Program-made: the position numbers and the translations under genes
Assembly (NCBI RefSeq): GCF_000424285.1
Contig: NZ_AUJP01000028.1
Coordinates: 1 to 34,602 of the forward strand
Direction of reading: 5' to 3'
DNA: 34,602 nt
From: Butyrivibrio sp. MB2005
GTDB lineage: Bacteria > Bacillota > Clostridia > Lachnospirales > Lachnospiraceae
In this document: one piece after another, positions 25,498 through 33,998 of the stretch
How the letters are laid out: each line of letters opens with the position of its first letter
How positions within the stretch are numbered: position 1 is the first letter of the stretch
Notes under the pieces: model-generated
Seen by the model: the letters and a program-made list of their open reading frames with translations, nothing else
What the model was told of the DNA's origin: nothing
Database searches by the model: none

Positions 25498-26652
25498 ATG
25501 AAATTCTTACATTTAGGTGATCTTCATCTTGGAAAAAGCCTTGGTGAATTCGATCTTACCACTGATCAGAGATTTATTTTGAACAGAATTATTGATATTG
25601 CTAAAGAAAAGAAGGTAGATGCCATCCTCATAGCGGGGGATGTGTATGACCGTGCGATTCCATCGGAAGCAGCGGTCAGCCTTCTTGATTCTTTTTTCTG
25701 CAGCTTATCTGAAAATAATATCAAGGTTTTTGTGATCAGCGGTAATCACGACTCTGATGAGAGACTTGGCTTTGGAAGTGCTCTTTTTGAGGAGAGCGGG
25801 ATTTTTATTTCTTCTAAATTTGACGGACAGCTTCGAAAATACGTGGTCACTGATTCCTTTGGAGATGTGAATATTTATCTTTTGCCTTTTGTTAAGGCTT
25901 CGCAGGTTCGTCACTTTTTCCCTGATGAAAAAATAGAGAGTTATGACGATGCGGTAAAATGCGTCCTTGAGCATTCTGATTTTGATGGGAATGCAAGGAA
26001 CGTACTTGTGTCCCATCAGTTTGTTGCCGGAAGCGCGGACCCTGTTCTTGCGGGATCTGAGCATATTCAGCAGCTCAGTGTGGGAACAGTCGAGAAAATA
26101 TCCTATAGCACCATGGAGAAGTTTGATTATGTGGCACTTGGTCACATACATTCCCCGCAGAAGGTGGGCCATGAGCACATAAGATATTCAGGATCACCAA
26201 TCAAGTATTCTCTTAGCGAAGTAAATAATGATAAGTCAGTGCCTTTTGTAACTATAGGCGAAAAGGGCGACGTGGATATAGAGCTTATACCTCTTAAGCC
26301 AAAGCGTGACCTTAGACGTATAAAAGGGGAACTAAAGCAGCTCCTTAAGAGTGAAAATGTGACGGACACAGAGGACTTTATATATGTGATCCTTACTGAT
26401 GAGAATATCGTAAATGATGCCATGGGTATTTTTCAGCAGTACTATCCATACACCATAAAGATTGAGTATGACAACGAACACACAAGAAGCATAGAGCATG
26501 TGGATGCGGCAGCTTTTGCAGAGAAAAGATCTTTCACAGATCTCATTTCAGATTTCTACAGGCAGGTCTATGGGTGCGAGATCACAGAGGACGAGCTCCT
26601 TATAATGAAGGAAGTTGGCAGAGAGGCAGGTGTAGCGGATGAAGCCGATTAA
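25498..26652 (+). CDS. sbcD: Exonuclease subunit SbcD (Mre11-like)
   Basis: This 384-residue nuclease subunit of the SbcCD complex cleaves DNA hairpins and processes double-strand ends, using Mn2+. Phosphoesterase motifs appear in order: GDLHLG (7-12), GDVYD (about 46-50), SGNHDS (about 80-85), SHQF and GHIHSPQ. The C-terminal third, which binds the SbcC coiled-coil base, has the expected length. The gene follows marR closely and overlaps sbcC by 14 bases, consistent with coupled translation of complex partners. Confidence 0.96.
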   Translation: MKFLHLGDLHLGKSLGEFDLTTDQRFILNRIIDIAKEKKVDAILIAGDVYDRAIPSEAAVSLLDSFFCSLSENNIKVFVISGNHDSDERLGFGSALFEESGIFISSKFDGQLRKYVVTDSFGDVNIYLLPFVKASQVRHFFPDEKIESYDDAVKCVLEHSDFDGNARNVLVSHQFVAGSADPVLAGSEHIQQLSVGTVEKISYSTMEKFDYVALGHIHSPQKVGHEHIRYSGSPIKYSLSEVNNDKSVPFVTIGEKGDVDIELIPLKPKRDLRRIKGELKQLLKSENVTDTEDFIYVILTDENIVNDAMGIFQQYYPYTIKIEYDNEHTRSIEHVDAAAFAEKRSFTDLISDFYRQVYGCEITEDELLIMKEVGREAGVADEAD

Positions 26653-29600
26653 ACTAATAATTAGTGCCATTGGCCCCTACGCCGGAAAGGCCAATGAGAT
26701 AGATTTTTCAAAATTTGAAGAAAAGGGACTTTTCCTTATCTGCGGTGACACCGGGGCGGGAAAGACCACTATTTTTGATGCCATCTGTTTTGCTCTGTAT
26801 GGACAGACCAGCGGAAGCTACCGTGATACCAAGAATCTTAGGAGCGAGTATGCTTCTGAGGGCACAGAGAGCTACGTGGATTTTTATTTTTCGCATCAGG
26901 GACACGAGTACCATGTATACAGACAGCCATCTTATGAGAGACCCAAGCAGCGCGGAACAGGCATGGTTTCCGTAAAAGAAAAGGCGATTCTCTATGAGGA
27001 TGATAAGACACCAATTGAGGGAATAACTCCTGTAAACAATGAGATAAAAGAGCTTTTGGGAATAGACTATAAGCAGTTTAAGCAGATAGCCATGATAGCC
27101 CAGGGAGAATTCTGGTCTCTTTTAAATGCTAATACAGATCAGAGAACCGATATTCTCAGAACCATTTTCATGACAAACAGCTACAAGGATATCGAGTTTA
27201 AGCTTAAGGCAAAAATGGACGCAGCATTTGGCGTAAAGATCAGAACCCAGGAGAGTATTTTGCAGTATTTTAATGATGTTGCGATTGCTGATCCCGAAAC
27301 TTTGCCTGAGGATATCATTGAGTTAAGGGAGCGGGTTAAGGCTGCAAAGAGTATATGGAATACAGAAGAGCTGATTACTTCCATAGACAGGATAGTAGAG
27401 ATAGATGAAGAAAAGAATAAGGAAATAAAGGAAGGGCTTGGTAAGCTTGAGGAAGAGCTTTCAAATGCCAATAAGGAGCTTGCTACCGCTACGGACAATA
27501 ACAAATTTTTAGAGACTCTTGAAGCTACCCTTAACAGGAAAAATGAGCTGGATGAGAAAAAGCCAGAGATGGATAAGCTTAAGGGCATTATCGAGAAGCA
27601 GAAAAATGCGGTCTATAAATGTAAGCCAAGTCTTGATGAGCTTGAAAAGATCAGCTTAAGCATTAAGAATACCAGGGCTTCTATAGATGAATCAAAGGAA
27701 GCTTTAGAAGAGAATAAGAGCCGGCTTGAAGCAGCTGCTAAGAGATTACAGGATGCAGAGAGCAAGAATGACAGAGCCCTTGAATTAAATACACTTGTAA
27801 AAAAGATCGAAGATGAAAAAGAGAAGTATCAGACCAGAGAAAATTTAAGTAGTAAGGCTAAAGCTTTAAGGAAAACCGGTGAAGACATAACAGCAAATCT
27901 CGAAGCTATTGCTGTGAAAGAAACAGAGCTAAAAGAAAAAACGGAGAGTCTTGAAAAGACTGTGTCAGAGCTTTCTGATGCGCCTTTGAGACTTACGGCT
28001 CTTGATGCATCCTGCAAGGAAATGTCTGATATTCTGGCAGACTTAAATAAGATAGTTGATGAGAGAATTCCTTCTCTTAACGATAAGAAGGCGTCACTTT
28101 TGGAAAAGCAGAATATATTTGAATCTGCAAGAGCTGCCTATGATAAGGCCCTTCAGGCTAAAAATGACGGAGAGAGAATCCTTGAAAACAGCAGAGCAGG
28201 AATTCTGGCTGCTACGTTAAAAGAGGGTGAAAAATGCCCTGTATGCGGATCTGTCCATCACCCGGAGCCTGCATCTCTTCCCGAGGAATCCATTACAGAG
28301 GAGGAGTTTAAGGAGCTTTCAAGACTTTGCGAGAAGGCATTAAGTGATAAGAATAAAGCTCTGACAGAGGCTGAAAAGGATAAGGCTTCCGTTACAGAGA
28401 TCGAAGGACAGCTAAGATTAGATGCAATGGATATCCTTGAAAAGGATATTTTTGGAGAGAGCAGCTTAGAAGGCGCATCCTTTGATGAAATAGCAGAGAA
28501 AACCGTACCTGCAAGAGATGAGCTTAAATCTCTTTTACGTAAAAAGGAAGAGGAGAGAGCCAAAGCAAAAGCCGATAGCGATGCACTTGGAAGGGCTGAT
28601 GCCGAGCTTAAAAATGCCCAGGGAAAAGAGAGGGATGACCTTTTACAGAGTAAGGAAGAAGCGCTTAAGGAGCAAAGAGAAAACTCAGTGGAGTATTCTT
28701 CATGCATAGGAGCTCTTGGGGAGCTGGAAGGACTTAGTTATCCTGATCTGGAGACAGCGACGACCGCCATGAAGGATGCAGAAAAAGAATATAAAGCCAT
28801 AACCTGTGAGATTGATGATGCAAGGCAGGATAAGCAGGGCCTTGATAAAAAGGCAGCAGAGCTTGAGGCAACTATAAAAACCCTTAATGAAGCTTTTACA
28901 AATGACAGCGATGAGTATGCTCAGAAAGAAAAGGAGTTTTCACTTTTAATAAGTCAGATGTCCTTTGAATCTGTTGATGACCTTAAGGAGTATATAGTTC
29001 CTGAAAGAGAGATAGAAGATGGCGATAAGCGCAGTAGGGACTATGACACAGAGGTTAAGCTTTGTGCATCGGATCTTGAAAAAGCCAAAAAGGATGCAGA
29101 GGGAAGAAGCTATGTAGATATAGAAGCCCTTCAGAAGAATGTGGATGAGCTGACTAAAAGGGTGGACGGCATTAGAGGCGATGCCGGCAAAATTGGACTT
29201 CGCATAGAGACCAACAAAGAACGCCGGGATAAGATAAAGGCTCAGGATGATGCTTTTTCAAAGGCAGTAAAGGAACATGATACCTGTAAGCGTCTGTACA
29301 GCCTTGTCAAGGGCACAACAGGAAACGGTAAGATAACCCTTGAGCAGTACATTCAGGCAGCAGGCTTTGACGGAATTATAAGAGCTGCTAACAGAAGACT
29401 CTATCCCATGAGTGATAACCAGTTTGAGCTTTTCAGACAGGAGGACTCTCTGGGCAAACAGAGTAACACCTTCCTTGATCTGGAGGTTCTTGATAATTTT
29501 ACCGGAAAGAGAAGACCTGTAGGTAACCTGTCAGGCGGTGAGAGCTTTAAGGCTTCCCTTAGTCTTGCTCTTGGCCTTTCAGATACGGTATCTTCCAGTA

Positions 29601-29824
29601 TGGGCGGAATTCAGATGGATGCGCTTTTCATAGATGAGGGCTTTGGAACTCTGGATAGGAAGTCTATAGATAATGCCATGGATATTCTACTTGGCCTTTC
29701 AAATGCCAATAAGCTTGTCGGTGTTATAAGCCACAGAGAGGAGCTGGTAGAGAATATCCCTCAGCAGATCAAGGTAAAAAAGGAAAAGAACGGAAGTACC
29801 ATCGAGATAGAGACAGGTATGTGA
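26639..29824 (+). CDS. sbcC: Exonuclease subunit SbcC (Rad50-like ATPase)
   Basis: This 1061-residue SMC-like ATPase is the partner of SbcD. The N-terminal Walker A is GDTGAGKT (36-43), with a Q-loop at IAQGEFWSLL. Two long coiled coils (about 170-500 and 570-850) flank the zinc hook CPVCG (Cys533 and Cys536). The C-terminal head carries the ABC signature LSGGES (964-969) and Walker B ALFIDEGFGTLD (995-1006, Asp999/Glu1000). All catalytic features are intact. Hairpin cleavage by SbcCD is of interest in a region this rich in long palindromes, but no link is shown. Confidence 0.97.
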   Translation: MKPIKLIISAIGPYAGKANEIDFSKFEEKGLFLICGDTGAGKTTIFDAICFALYGQTSGSYRDTKNLRSEYASEGTESYVDFYFSHQGHEYHVYRQPSYERPKQRGTGMVSVKEKAILYEDDKTPIEGITPVNNEIKELLGIDYKQFKQIAMIAQGEFWSLLNANTDQRTDILRTIFMTNSYKDIEFKLKAKMDAAFGVKIRTQESILQYFNDVAIADPETLPEDIIELRERVKAAKSIWNTEELITSIDRIVEIDEEKNKEIKEGLGKLEEELSNANKELATATDNNKFLETLEATLNRKNELDEKKPEMDKLKGIIEKQKNAVYKCKPSLDELEKISLSIKNTRASIDESKEALEENKSRLEAAAKRLQDAESKNDRALELNTLVKKIEDEKEKYQTRENLSSKAKALRKTGEDITANLEAIAVKETELKEKTESLEKTVSELSDAPLRLTALDASCKEMSDILADLNKIVDERIPSLNDKKASLLEKQNIFESARAAYDKALQAKNDGERILENSRAGILAATLKEGEKCPVCGSVHHPEPASLPEESITEEEFKELSRLCEKALSDKNKALTEAEKDKASVTEIEGQLRLDAMDILEKDIFGESSLEGASFDEIAEKTVPARDELKSLLRKKEEERAKAKADSDALGRADAELKNAQGKERDDLLQSKEEALKEQRENSVEYSSCIGALGELEGLSYPDLETATTAMKDAEKEYKAITCEIDDARQDKQGLDKKAAELEATIKTLNEAFTNDSDEYAQKEKEFSLLISQMSFESVDDLKEYIVPEREIEDGDKRSRDYDTEVKLCASDLEKAKKDAEGRSYVDIEALQKNVDELTKRVDGIRGDAGKIGLRIETNKERRDKIKAQDDAFSKAVKEHDTCKRLYSLVKGTTGNGKITLEQYIQAAGFDGIIRAANRRLYPMSDNQFELFRQEDSLGKQSNTFLDLEVLDNFTGKRRPVGNLSGGESFKASLSLALGLSDTVSSSMGGIQMDALFIDEGFGTLDRKSIDNAMDILLGLSNANKLVGVISHREELVENIPQQIKVKKEKNGSTIEIETGM

Positions 29825-29871
29825 TATTAGTATGTAAGCTTTAGGCTTATATGCGCGTAATAAAAGTATAG

Positions 29872-29929
29872 TGACCGGAGATATCGAACATTTGAAATCA
29901 AAGTGTTCGATATGTTCCGGTCATTTTTT
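29872..29929 (+). terminator. Terminator of the marR-sbcDC operon
   Basis: TGACCGGA (29872-29879) and TATCGAACA (29882-29890) pair with TGTTCGATA (29904-29912) and TCCGGTCA (29916-29923), followed by six Ts. The next gene must therefore start after it. Confidence 0.93.
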
Positions 29930-30038
29930 ATGCATGTGTCTGTTAAAGTCTGTGAGGGGTAGAACGCGGGAAACAATTGTGATACCGTCCATATTGTTAT
30001 TAGAAAACAAAAGAGATTATGGAAACGAGGAGAGCATT

Positions 30039-31421
30039 ATGAAAAAGACATACCCCCTTACTCCGGCCCAGAATATGCATTACAGATGGATAAAGGAATA
30101 TGGGACTCAGCAGGTTTCAGGACTTAGCGTTGTAGCTTCCCTAAAGGCCGAGATTGATTTTGGACTTCTTAAAAAGTGCATACAGCTTGAGATGGAGAGA
30201 TATGGCTGCATGAGGCTTAGATTTACCAAGGCTGACGAAGAGGGAAACGTAAAGCAGTATCTGAAAAAGGATTCCAGAGATATTCCTCTAAAGGATCTTA
30301 CGGGAATGACTTTAAAGGAAGCGGATGACCTGATGCAGAGCTGGGCATATGAGACCTTTGATGGTGATGATATTCCTATGTGCGAAGTTTTCATGGTAAA
30401 GCTGCCTGAGGGATATAGGGGATTTTTCATACACATGGATCACAGGCTTATAGATTCCTGCGGAGTAATGGTTATGACTAATGACATAATGTCACTTTAT
30501 ACCCATTACAGATTTGGAGCTGAATATCCAAAGGATCTTGCAGATTTTGAAAGCGTCCTTGAATCAGATCTGCAAAAAGCAGGTAATGAGAAGCGTTTTA
30601 ACAAAGATAAAAAGTTCTGGGATGAGCAGCTTGATAATCTTGGTGAGCCTTTGTATTCGGATATCCAGGGACCTTCAGTTTTGGAGGAGTCAAGGAAAAG
30701 GCATAAGAATAAAAAGCTAAGAAGTGCTGATATAGAGCGAAAGGAACTGTTTGTGACAGTAAAGGATTATAAGCTTGATCCTGAGACTTCAAAGAGACTG
30801 TTTGATTTTTGCCAGAATCACAATATATCAATGACAAACCTTTTGCTTCTTGGTATCAGAACCTATCTGTCCAAGCAAAACGGAGGTCAGGAGGATATTT
30901 CAATACAGAACTTTATATCAAGAAGAGCCACAAAGGATGAGTGGACATCAGGGGGCAGCAGGACCATCATGTTTCCCTGCAGAACAGTAATAGCTGCTGA
31001 TACGGATTTTATTACCGCTGCATACGAAGTGCAGAATATTCAGAATAGGATATACATGCACAGTAATTACGATCCGGCGCTTATCTACGATGAGATAAAA
31101 AAGCGTTACGGTACGCCCAAGGATACTACCTACGAGAGCTGCTACCTCACCTATCAGCCAATGCCTGTTAAGATGGAGAATCCATTCCTAAAGGATATAC
31201 CGATGCACGCCAAGTGGTTTGCTAATGGGGCAGCAACCAAGAAGATGTACCTTACAGTTTCGCACACGGAGGATGGCGGTATGAATTTCTCATATCATTA
31301 CCAGACAGTAAAGCTTACAGAGAAAGATGTGGAGCTGATGAATTATTACCTGATGAGAATATTGTTTAGAGGTATCGAGCAACCGGATATGACGGTTGGG
31401 GAATTGATGGAAGCTGTTTAA
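30039..31421 (+). CDS. Stand-alone condensation-domain protein
   Basis: This 460-residue protein has the two-lobed fold of NRPS condensation domains and related acyltransferases. It starts with the typical YPLTPAQNMHYRW. The active-site motif HHxxxDG appears as HMDHRLIDSCG: His135 and Asp139 are kept, while the first His is Asp134. The second lobe shows NISMTNLLLLGIRTYLS (about 313) and ISRRATKDEW...TIMFPCRTVI, equivalent to the core that bridges the lobes. No carrier or adenylation domain is fused. The frame is open back to 29871, but that stretch lies in a terminator; GAGGAG just before the ATG at 30039 sets the start. An ACP and an AMP ligase follow on the same strand, so it probably transfers an acyl or aminoacyl group from that ACP to an acceptor. 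The acceptor is unknown. Confidence 0.85.
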   Translation: MKKTYPLTPAQNMHYRWIKEYGTQQVSGLSVVASLKAEIDFGLLKKCIQLEMERYGCMRLRFTKADEEGNVKQYLKKDSRDIPLKDLTGMTLKEADDLMQSWAYETFDGDDIPMCEVFMVKLPEGYRGFFIHMDHRLIDSCGVMVMTNDIMSLYTHYRFGAEYPKDLADFESVLESDLQKAGNEKRFNKDKKFWDEQLDNLGEPLYSDIQGPSVLEESRKRHKNKKLRSADIERKELFVTVKDYKLDPETSKRLFDFCQNHNISMTNLLLLGIRTYLSKQNGGQEDISIQNFISRRATKDEWTSGGSRTIMFPCRTVIAADTDFITAAYEVQNIQNRIYMHSNYDPALIYDEIKKRYGTPKDTTYESCYLTYQPMPVKMENPFLKDIPMHAKWFANGAATKKMYLTVSHTEDGGMNFSYHYQTVKLTEKDVELMNYYLMRILFRGIEQPDMTVGELMEAV

Positions 31422-31464
31422 GTAATCACTTAGCGAGGTATTTTCAAGCTTAGTGTACTACTTA

Positions 31465-31492
31465 GTTCTGGCGAGCGAAGCGAGAGCAGAAC
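31465..31492. repeat. Hairpin between the condensation gene and the carrier gene
   Basis: GTTCTG (31465-31470) pairs with CAGAAC (31487-31492), with a loop made of repeated GCGA units. No T tract follows closely, so it is not a simple terminator. It might be a processing or attenuation site in the operon, or a remnant of a dispersed repeat. Confidence 0.4.
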
Positions 31493-31517
31493 ATCATTGT
31501 TTTAGGAGGAGAAAATT

Positions 31518-31757
31518 ATGAGCAGAGAGATGAAGTTCAAAACTATTATTGCGCAGTACTGTGAGGTTTTACCGGAGAAAATGAAAGGTGACTTAAGGTT
31601 CAGGGAGGATCTGGGTTTCAGCTCACTGGATTTCATGTCATTTCTTGGAGAGCTGGAGGATGAGTTTGATGTGGAGCTGGAGATCGAGCAGGCTACATCA
31701 ATTTCGACAGTCGGTGAAGCGTTAGAACTTTTGAATGAGCTTGATATGGCAAGTTGA
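31518..31757 (+). CDS. Second acyl/peptidyl carrier protein
   Basis: This 79-residue acidic protein has the carrier-protein fold. The phosphopantetheine serine is probably Ser36 in DLGFSSLDFMSFLGELEDEF, where the canonical DSL is SSL. It differs clearly from AcpP of the fatty acid operon (Ser35 in GADSL) and looks more like a D-alanyl or NRPS-type carrier. AGGAGG lies 8 bases before the ATG. It sits between a condensation-domain gene and an AMP ligase gene, so it is probably loaded by the ligase and unloaded by the condensation protein. No holo-ACP synthase is encoded in the window. Confidence 0.88.
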   Translation: MSREMKFKTIIAQYCEVLPEKMKGDLRFREDLGFSSLDFMSFLGELEDEFDVELEIEQATSISTVGEALELLNELDMAS

Positions 31758-31825
31758 TATGAGAGTACTCAGTTGCTTTTTGCAAGACTTAACAGAACTA
31801 CTTGGCATAACATAAGGAGGAGACC

Positions 31826-33400
31826 ATGAAAAATATCAGATCTATCTGGGATGAGACAGTTAATAGATACGGAAAGCTTCCGGCTCTTAGGTGGCTTTCA
31901 AAAAAGAATATCCATGAAAAGAGCTACGGCGAAATAGATGAGAAGGTAAAAGATATAAGAGCCATGCTGGAAAAAAGCGGCTACAGAGGATCACATATTG
32001 CACTTATAGGAACCAGCTCAGAGCAGTGGCTTGAGGGATACCTTGGAATAGTTACGGGAGTAAATATCGCTGTGCCTCTTGATGCAAATCTTCCTGATGA
32101 TGAGCTTATTGATCTTTTGCAGAGAGCTGACTGTGAAGCGCTTTTTCTTACATGCCAAAGACCGGAATTAAAAGAAATGGCAGAAGAGCGCTGTCCAAAG
32201 ATCAGAGATATCTGGATGCTGACAGATGATGAGTTTTCATCATTCCCTAAGCATGATATCGAAGTTTTGGGAGCTGAAGATTTTGATATAGCTACAATTA
32301 TTTATACCTCCGGAACAACAGGAAAAAGCAAAGGCGTTATGCTCACCCAGGAGAATCTTGCCGAGAATGTAAATAATGTTGTATATGACGCGGCCCCCGG
32401 ATGCGTGGTGCTAAGCGTCCTTCCAATCCATCATGCATACTGCCTTGTTATGGACTACCTTAAGACCCTTTCCCTTGGATCAGTTGTATGCATCAACGAT
32501 TCATTTATGCACATGGTAAGGAATATGGCCATATTTAAGCCTGAAGTAATGCTTATGGTGCCTCTTATGATCGAGACTATCTATAAGAAGGTGGCAGCAG
32601 CTGAGCAGGATGCCATAGCAAGAGCCATGGAGGCAGCAGGTGTTCCTGAAACAGCAATACCAAATAATGTACTATATGCCATAAGAAGGGGCATTTATGA
32701 AAAGGTCTTCGGTGGTAAGCTTCGAATAATCTTTACTGGCGGAGCTCATCTTGATCCTTTTTATATAGAGAAGTTTGCAGATTATGGAATTGATATACTT
32801 GAGGGTTATGGAATGAGTGAGTGCTCACCCGTTATCACAAGTAATACTCCAGAGAACCATAAGCCCGGATCCATAGGAAAGCCACTTAAGAATGTGGAAA
32901 TAGCCTTTGAGGACGGAGAGATTCTTGTAAGGAGCAGCAGCGTTATGAAGGGTTATTACAAGATGCCTGATGAAACAGCGGAGACCATCACAGACGGATG
33001 GCTTCACACCGGGGACAAGGGATATATGGATGAGGACGGTTATCTTTTCATAAACGGAAGAGTAAAGAACCTGATTATTATGTCCAATGGTGAGAATGTG
33101 TCTCCCGAAGAGATAGAGAACAAACTGGCTCTGCATCCACTTATCGCTGAAGTAGTCATAACCGGTGAAAACAACGGACTTACAGCAAGGATTTTCCCTG
33201 AGCCGGAGCAGGTAGATAAAAGAAAGCTTTCAGAGGATGAGATAAGAAATGAACTTCAGAACTTCATCGATGAGTTCAATAAATCTCAGCCCACCTACAG
33301 ACATATAACCGCACTGGTTATCCGTAAGACACCTTTTATCAGAAATACTACAGGCAAAATAAAAAGGCAGGATGCTCTAAAAGAGAATCCTGCAGCATAA
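31826..33400 (+). CDS. AMP-forming acyl/aminoacyl ligase
   Basis: This 524-residue protein belongs to the ANL superfamily of adenylating enzymes. Core motifs are present: YTSGTTGKSKG (160-170), the segment GYGMSECSP (327-335), LHTGDKGYMDEDGYLFINGR with Asp397, NGENVSPEEIEN, and the C-terminal TTGKIKRQ with catalytic Lys511. The overall layout is closer to acyl-CoA or acyl-ACP ligases than to NRPS adenylation domains. AAGGAGG lies 5 bases before the ATG, and the carrier gene ends 68 bases upstream. It probably activates a carboxylic or amino acid and loads it on the neighbouring carrier. The substrate cannot be read from motifs. It ends only 10 bases from the convergent tetR stop. Confidence 0.88.
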   Translation: MKNIRSIWDETVNRYGKLPALRWLSKKNIHEKSYGEIDEKVKDIRAMLEKSGYRGSHIALIGTSSEQWLEGYLGIVTGVNIAVPLDANLPDDELIDLLQRADCEALFLTCQRPELKEMAEERCPKIRDIWMLTDDEFSSFPKHDIEVLGAEDFDIATIIYTSGTTGKSKGVMLTQENLAENVNNVVYDAAPGCVVLSVLPIHHAYCLVMDYLKTLSLGSVVCINDSFMHMVRNMAIFKPEVMLMVPLMIETIYKKVAAAEQDAIARAMEAAGVPETAIPNNVLYAIRRGIYEKVFGGKLRIIFTGGAHLDPFYIEKFADYGIDILEGYGMSECSPVITSNTPENHKPGSIGKPLKNVEIAFEDGEILVRSSSVMKGYYKMPDETAETITDGWLHTGDKGYMDEDGYLFINGRVKNLIIMSNGENVSPEEIENKLALHPLIAEVVITGENNGLTARIFPEPEQVDKRKLSEDEIRNELQNFIDEFNKSQPTYRHITALVIRKTPFIRNTTGKIKRQDALKENPAA

Positions 33401-33410
33401 TAGGTATGAA

Positions 33411-33983
33411 TTAATACATAAATGGGAAAATACCGTTCAAAAAGATAGTGGTAAGAATATCTGCTATATTCTCAGCCGGGGATGCAAAATCCTCGGCTGT
33501 CCATTTGTGAAGGACACCGATTGTGGCACCGATTGTACCGGCAATCATATATGTGTACTGCTCTTTAGAAACGTTCCGGAAATGGTATTCATCTGACCTG
33601 CCTGTTACATATTTATGGAACATCAGCATAGCCTTTTCAAAGAATCCGTCACCTCGGGCACTTTCAAGAAGCCCTGCAAGGAAAGGATTCTTTTTTGTGT
33701 AATTGCAGATTGCCAGGAAATAAGAGCGGCAGAGATCCTTGTTGTTTTCAGGATGGAAGCTCTCCATCATATGAAAAATGTCATCGATGGTTTTATCCTC
33801 AGCTGCAGTTACCAGTGCAGGAATATTTTCATAATGGTTATAAAAAGTGCTTCGTACAATGCCGGCTCTTTTTATAACATCCGCAACGGTGATCTTATCA
33901 AAGTCTTTTTCCTTGATAAGCAGGAAAAATGCATCTATTATTGCATCTTCAGCTGTGCTGTAACGTTCATCAAGTTCATTCAT
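33411..33983 (-). CDS. TetR-family transcriptional regulator
   Basis: This 190-residue repressor-type protein has an N-terminal helix-turn-helix at about 31-52 (ITVADVIKRAGIVRSTFYNHYEN), typical of TetR. An all-helical ligand domain ends in TIGATIGVLHKWTAEDF, reminiscent of the DhaS/TetR_C_7-like group. AGAGG lies about 7 bases before the ATG. It converges on the ligase gene with a 10-base gap and lies 15 bases after the stop of the gene at 33999, with which it is probably co-transcribed. It could control the condensation-carrier-ligase cluster, but the orientation does not prove that. Confidence 0.9.
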   Translation of the reverse strand: MNELDERYSTAEDAIIDAFFLLIKEKDFDKITVADVIKRAGIVRSTFYNHYENIPALVTAAEDKTIDDIFHMMESFHPENNKDLCRSYFLAICNYTKKNPFLAGLLESARGDGFFEKAMLMFHKYVTGRSDEYHFRNVSKEQYTYMIAGTIGATIGVLHKWTAEDFASPAENIADILTTIFLNGIFPFMY

Positions 33984-33998
33984 ATTTAGCCTCTGTTT

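Noticed and set aside
29871..30038. N-terminal extension of the condensation protein
   Set aside because: It starts inside the sbcC terminator; the ribosome binding site and the family N-terminus both point to 30039.
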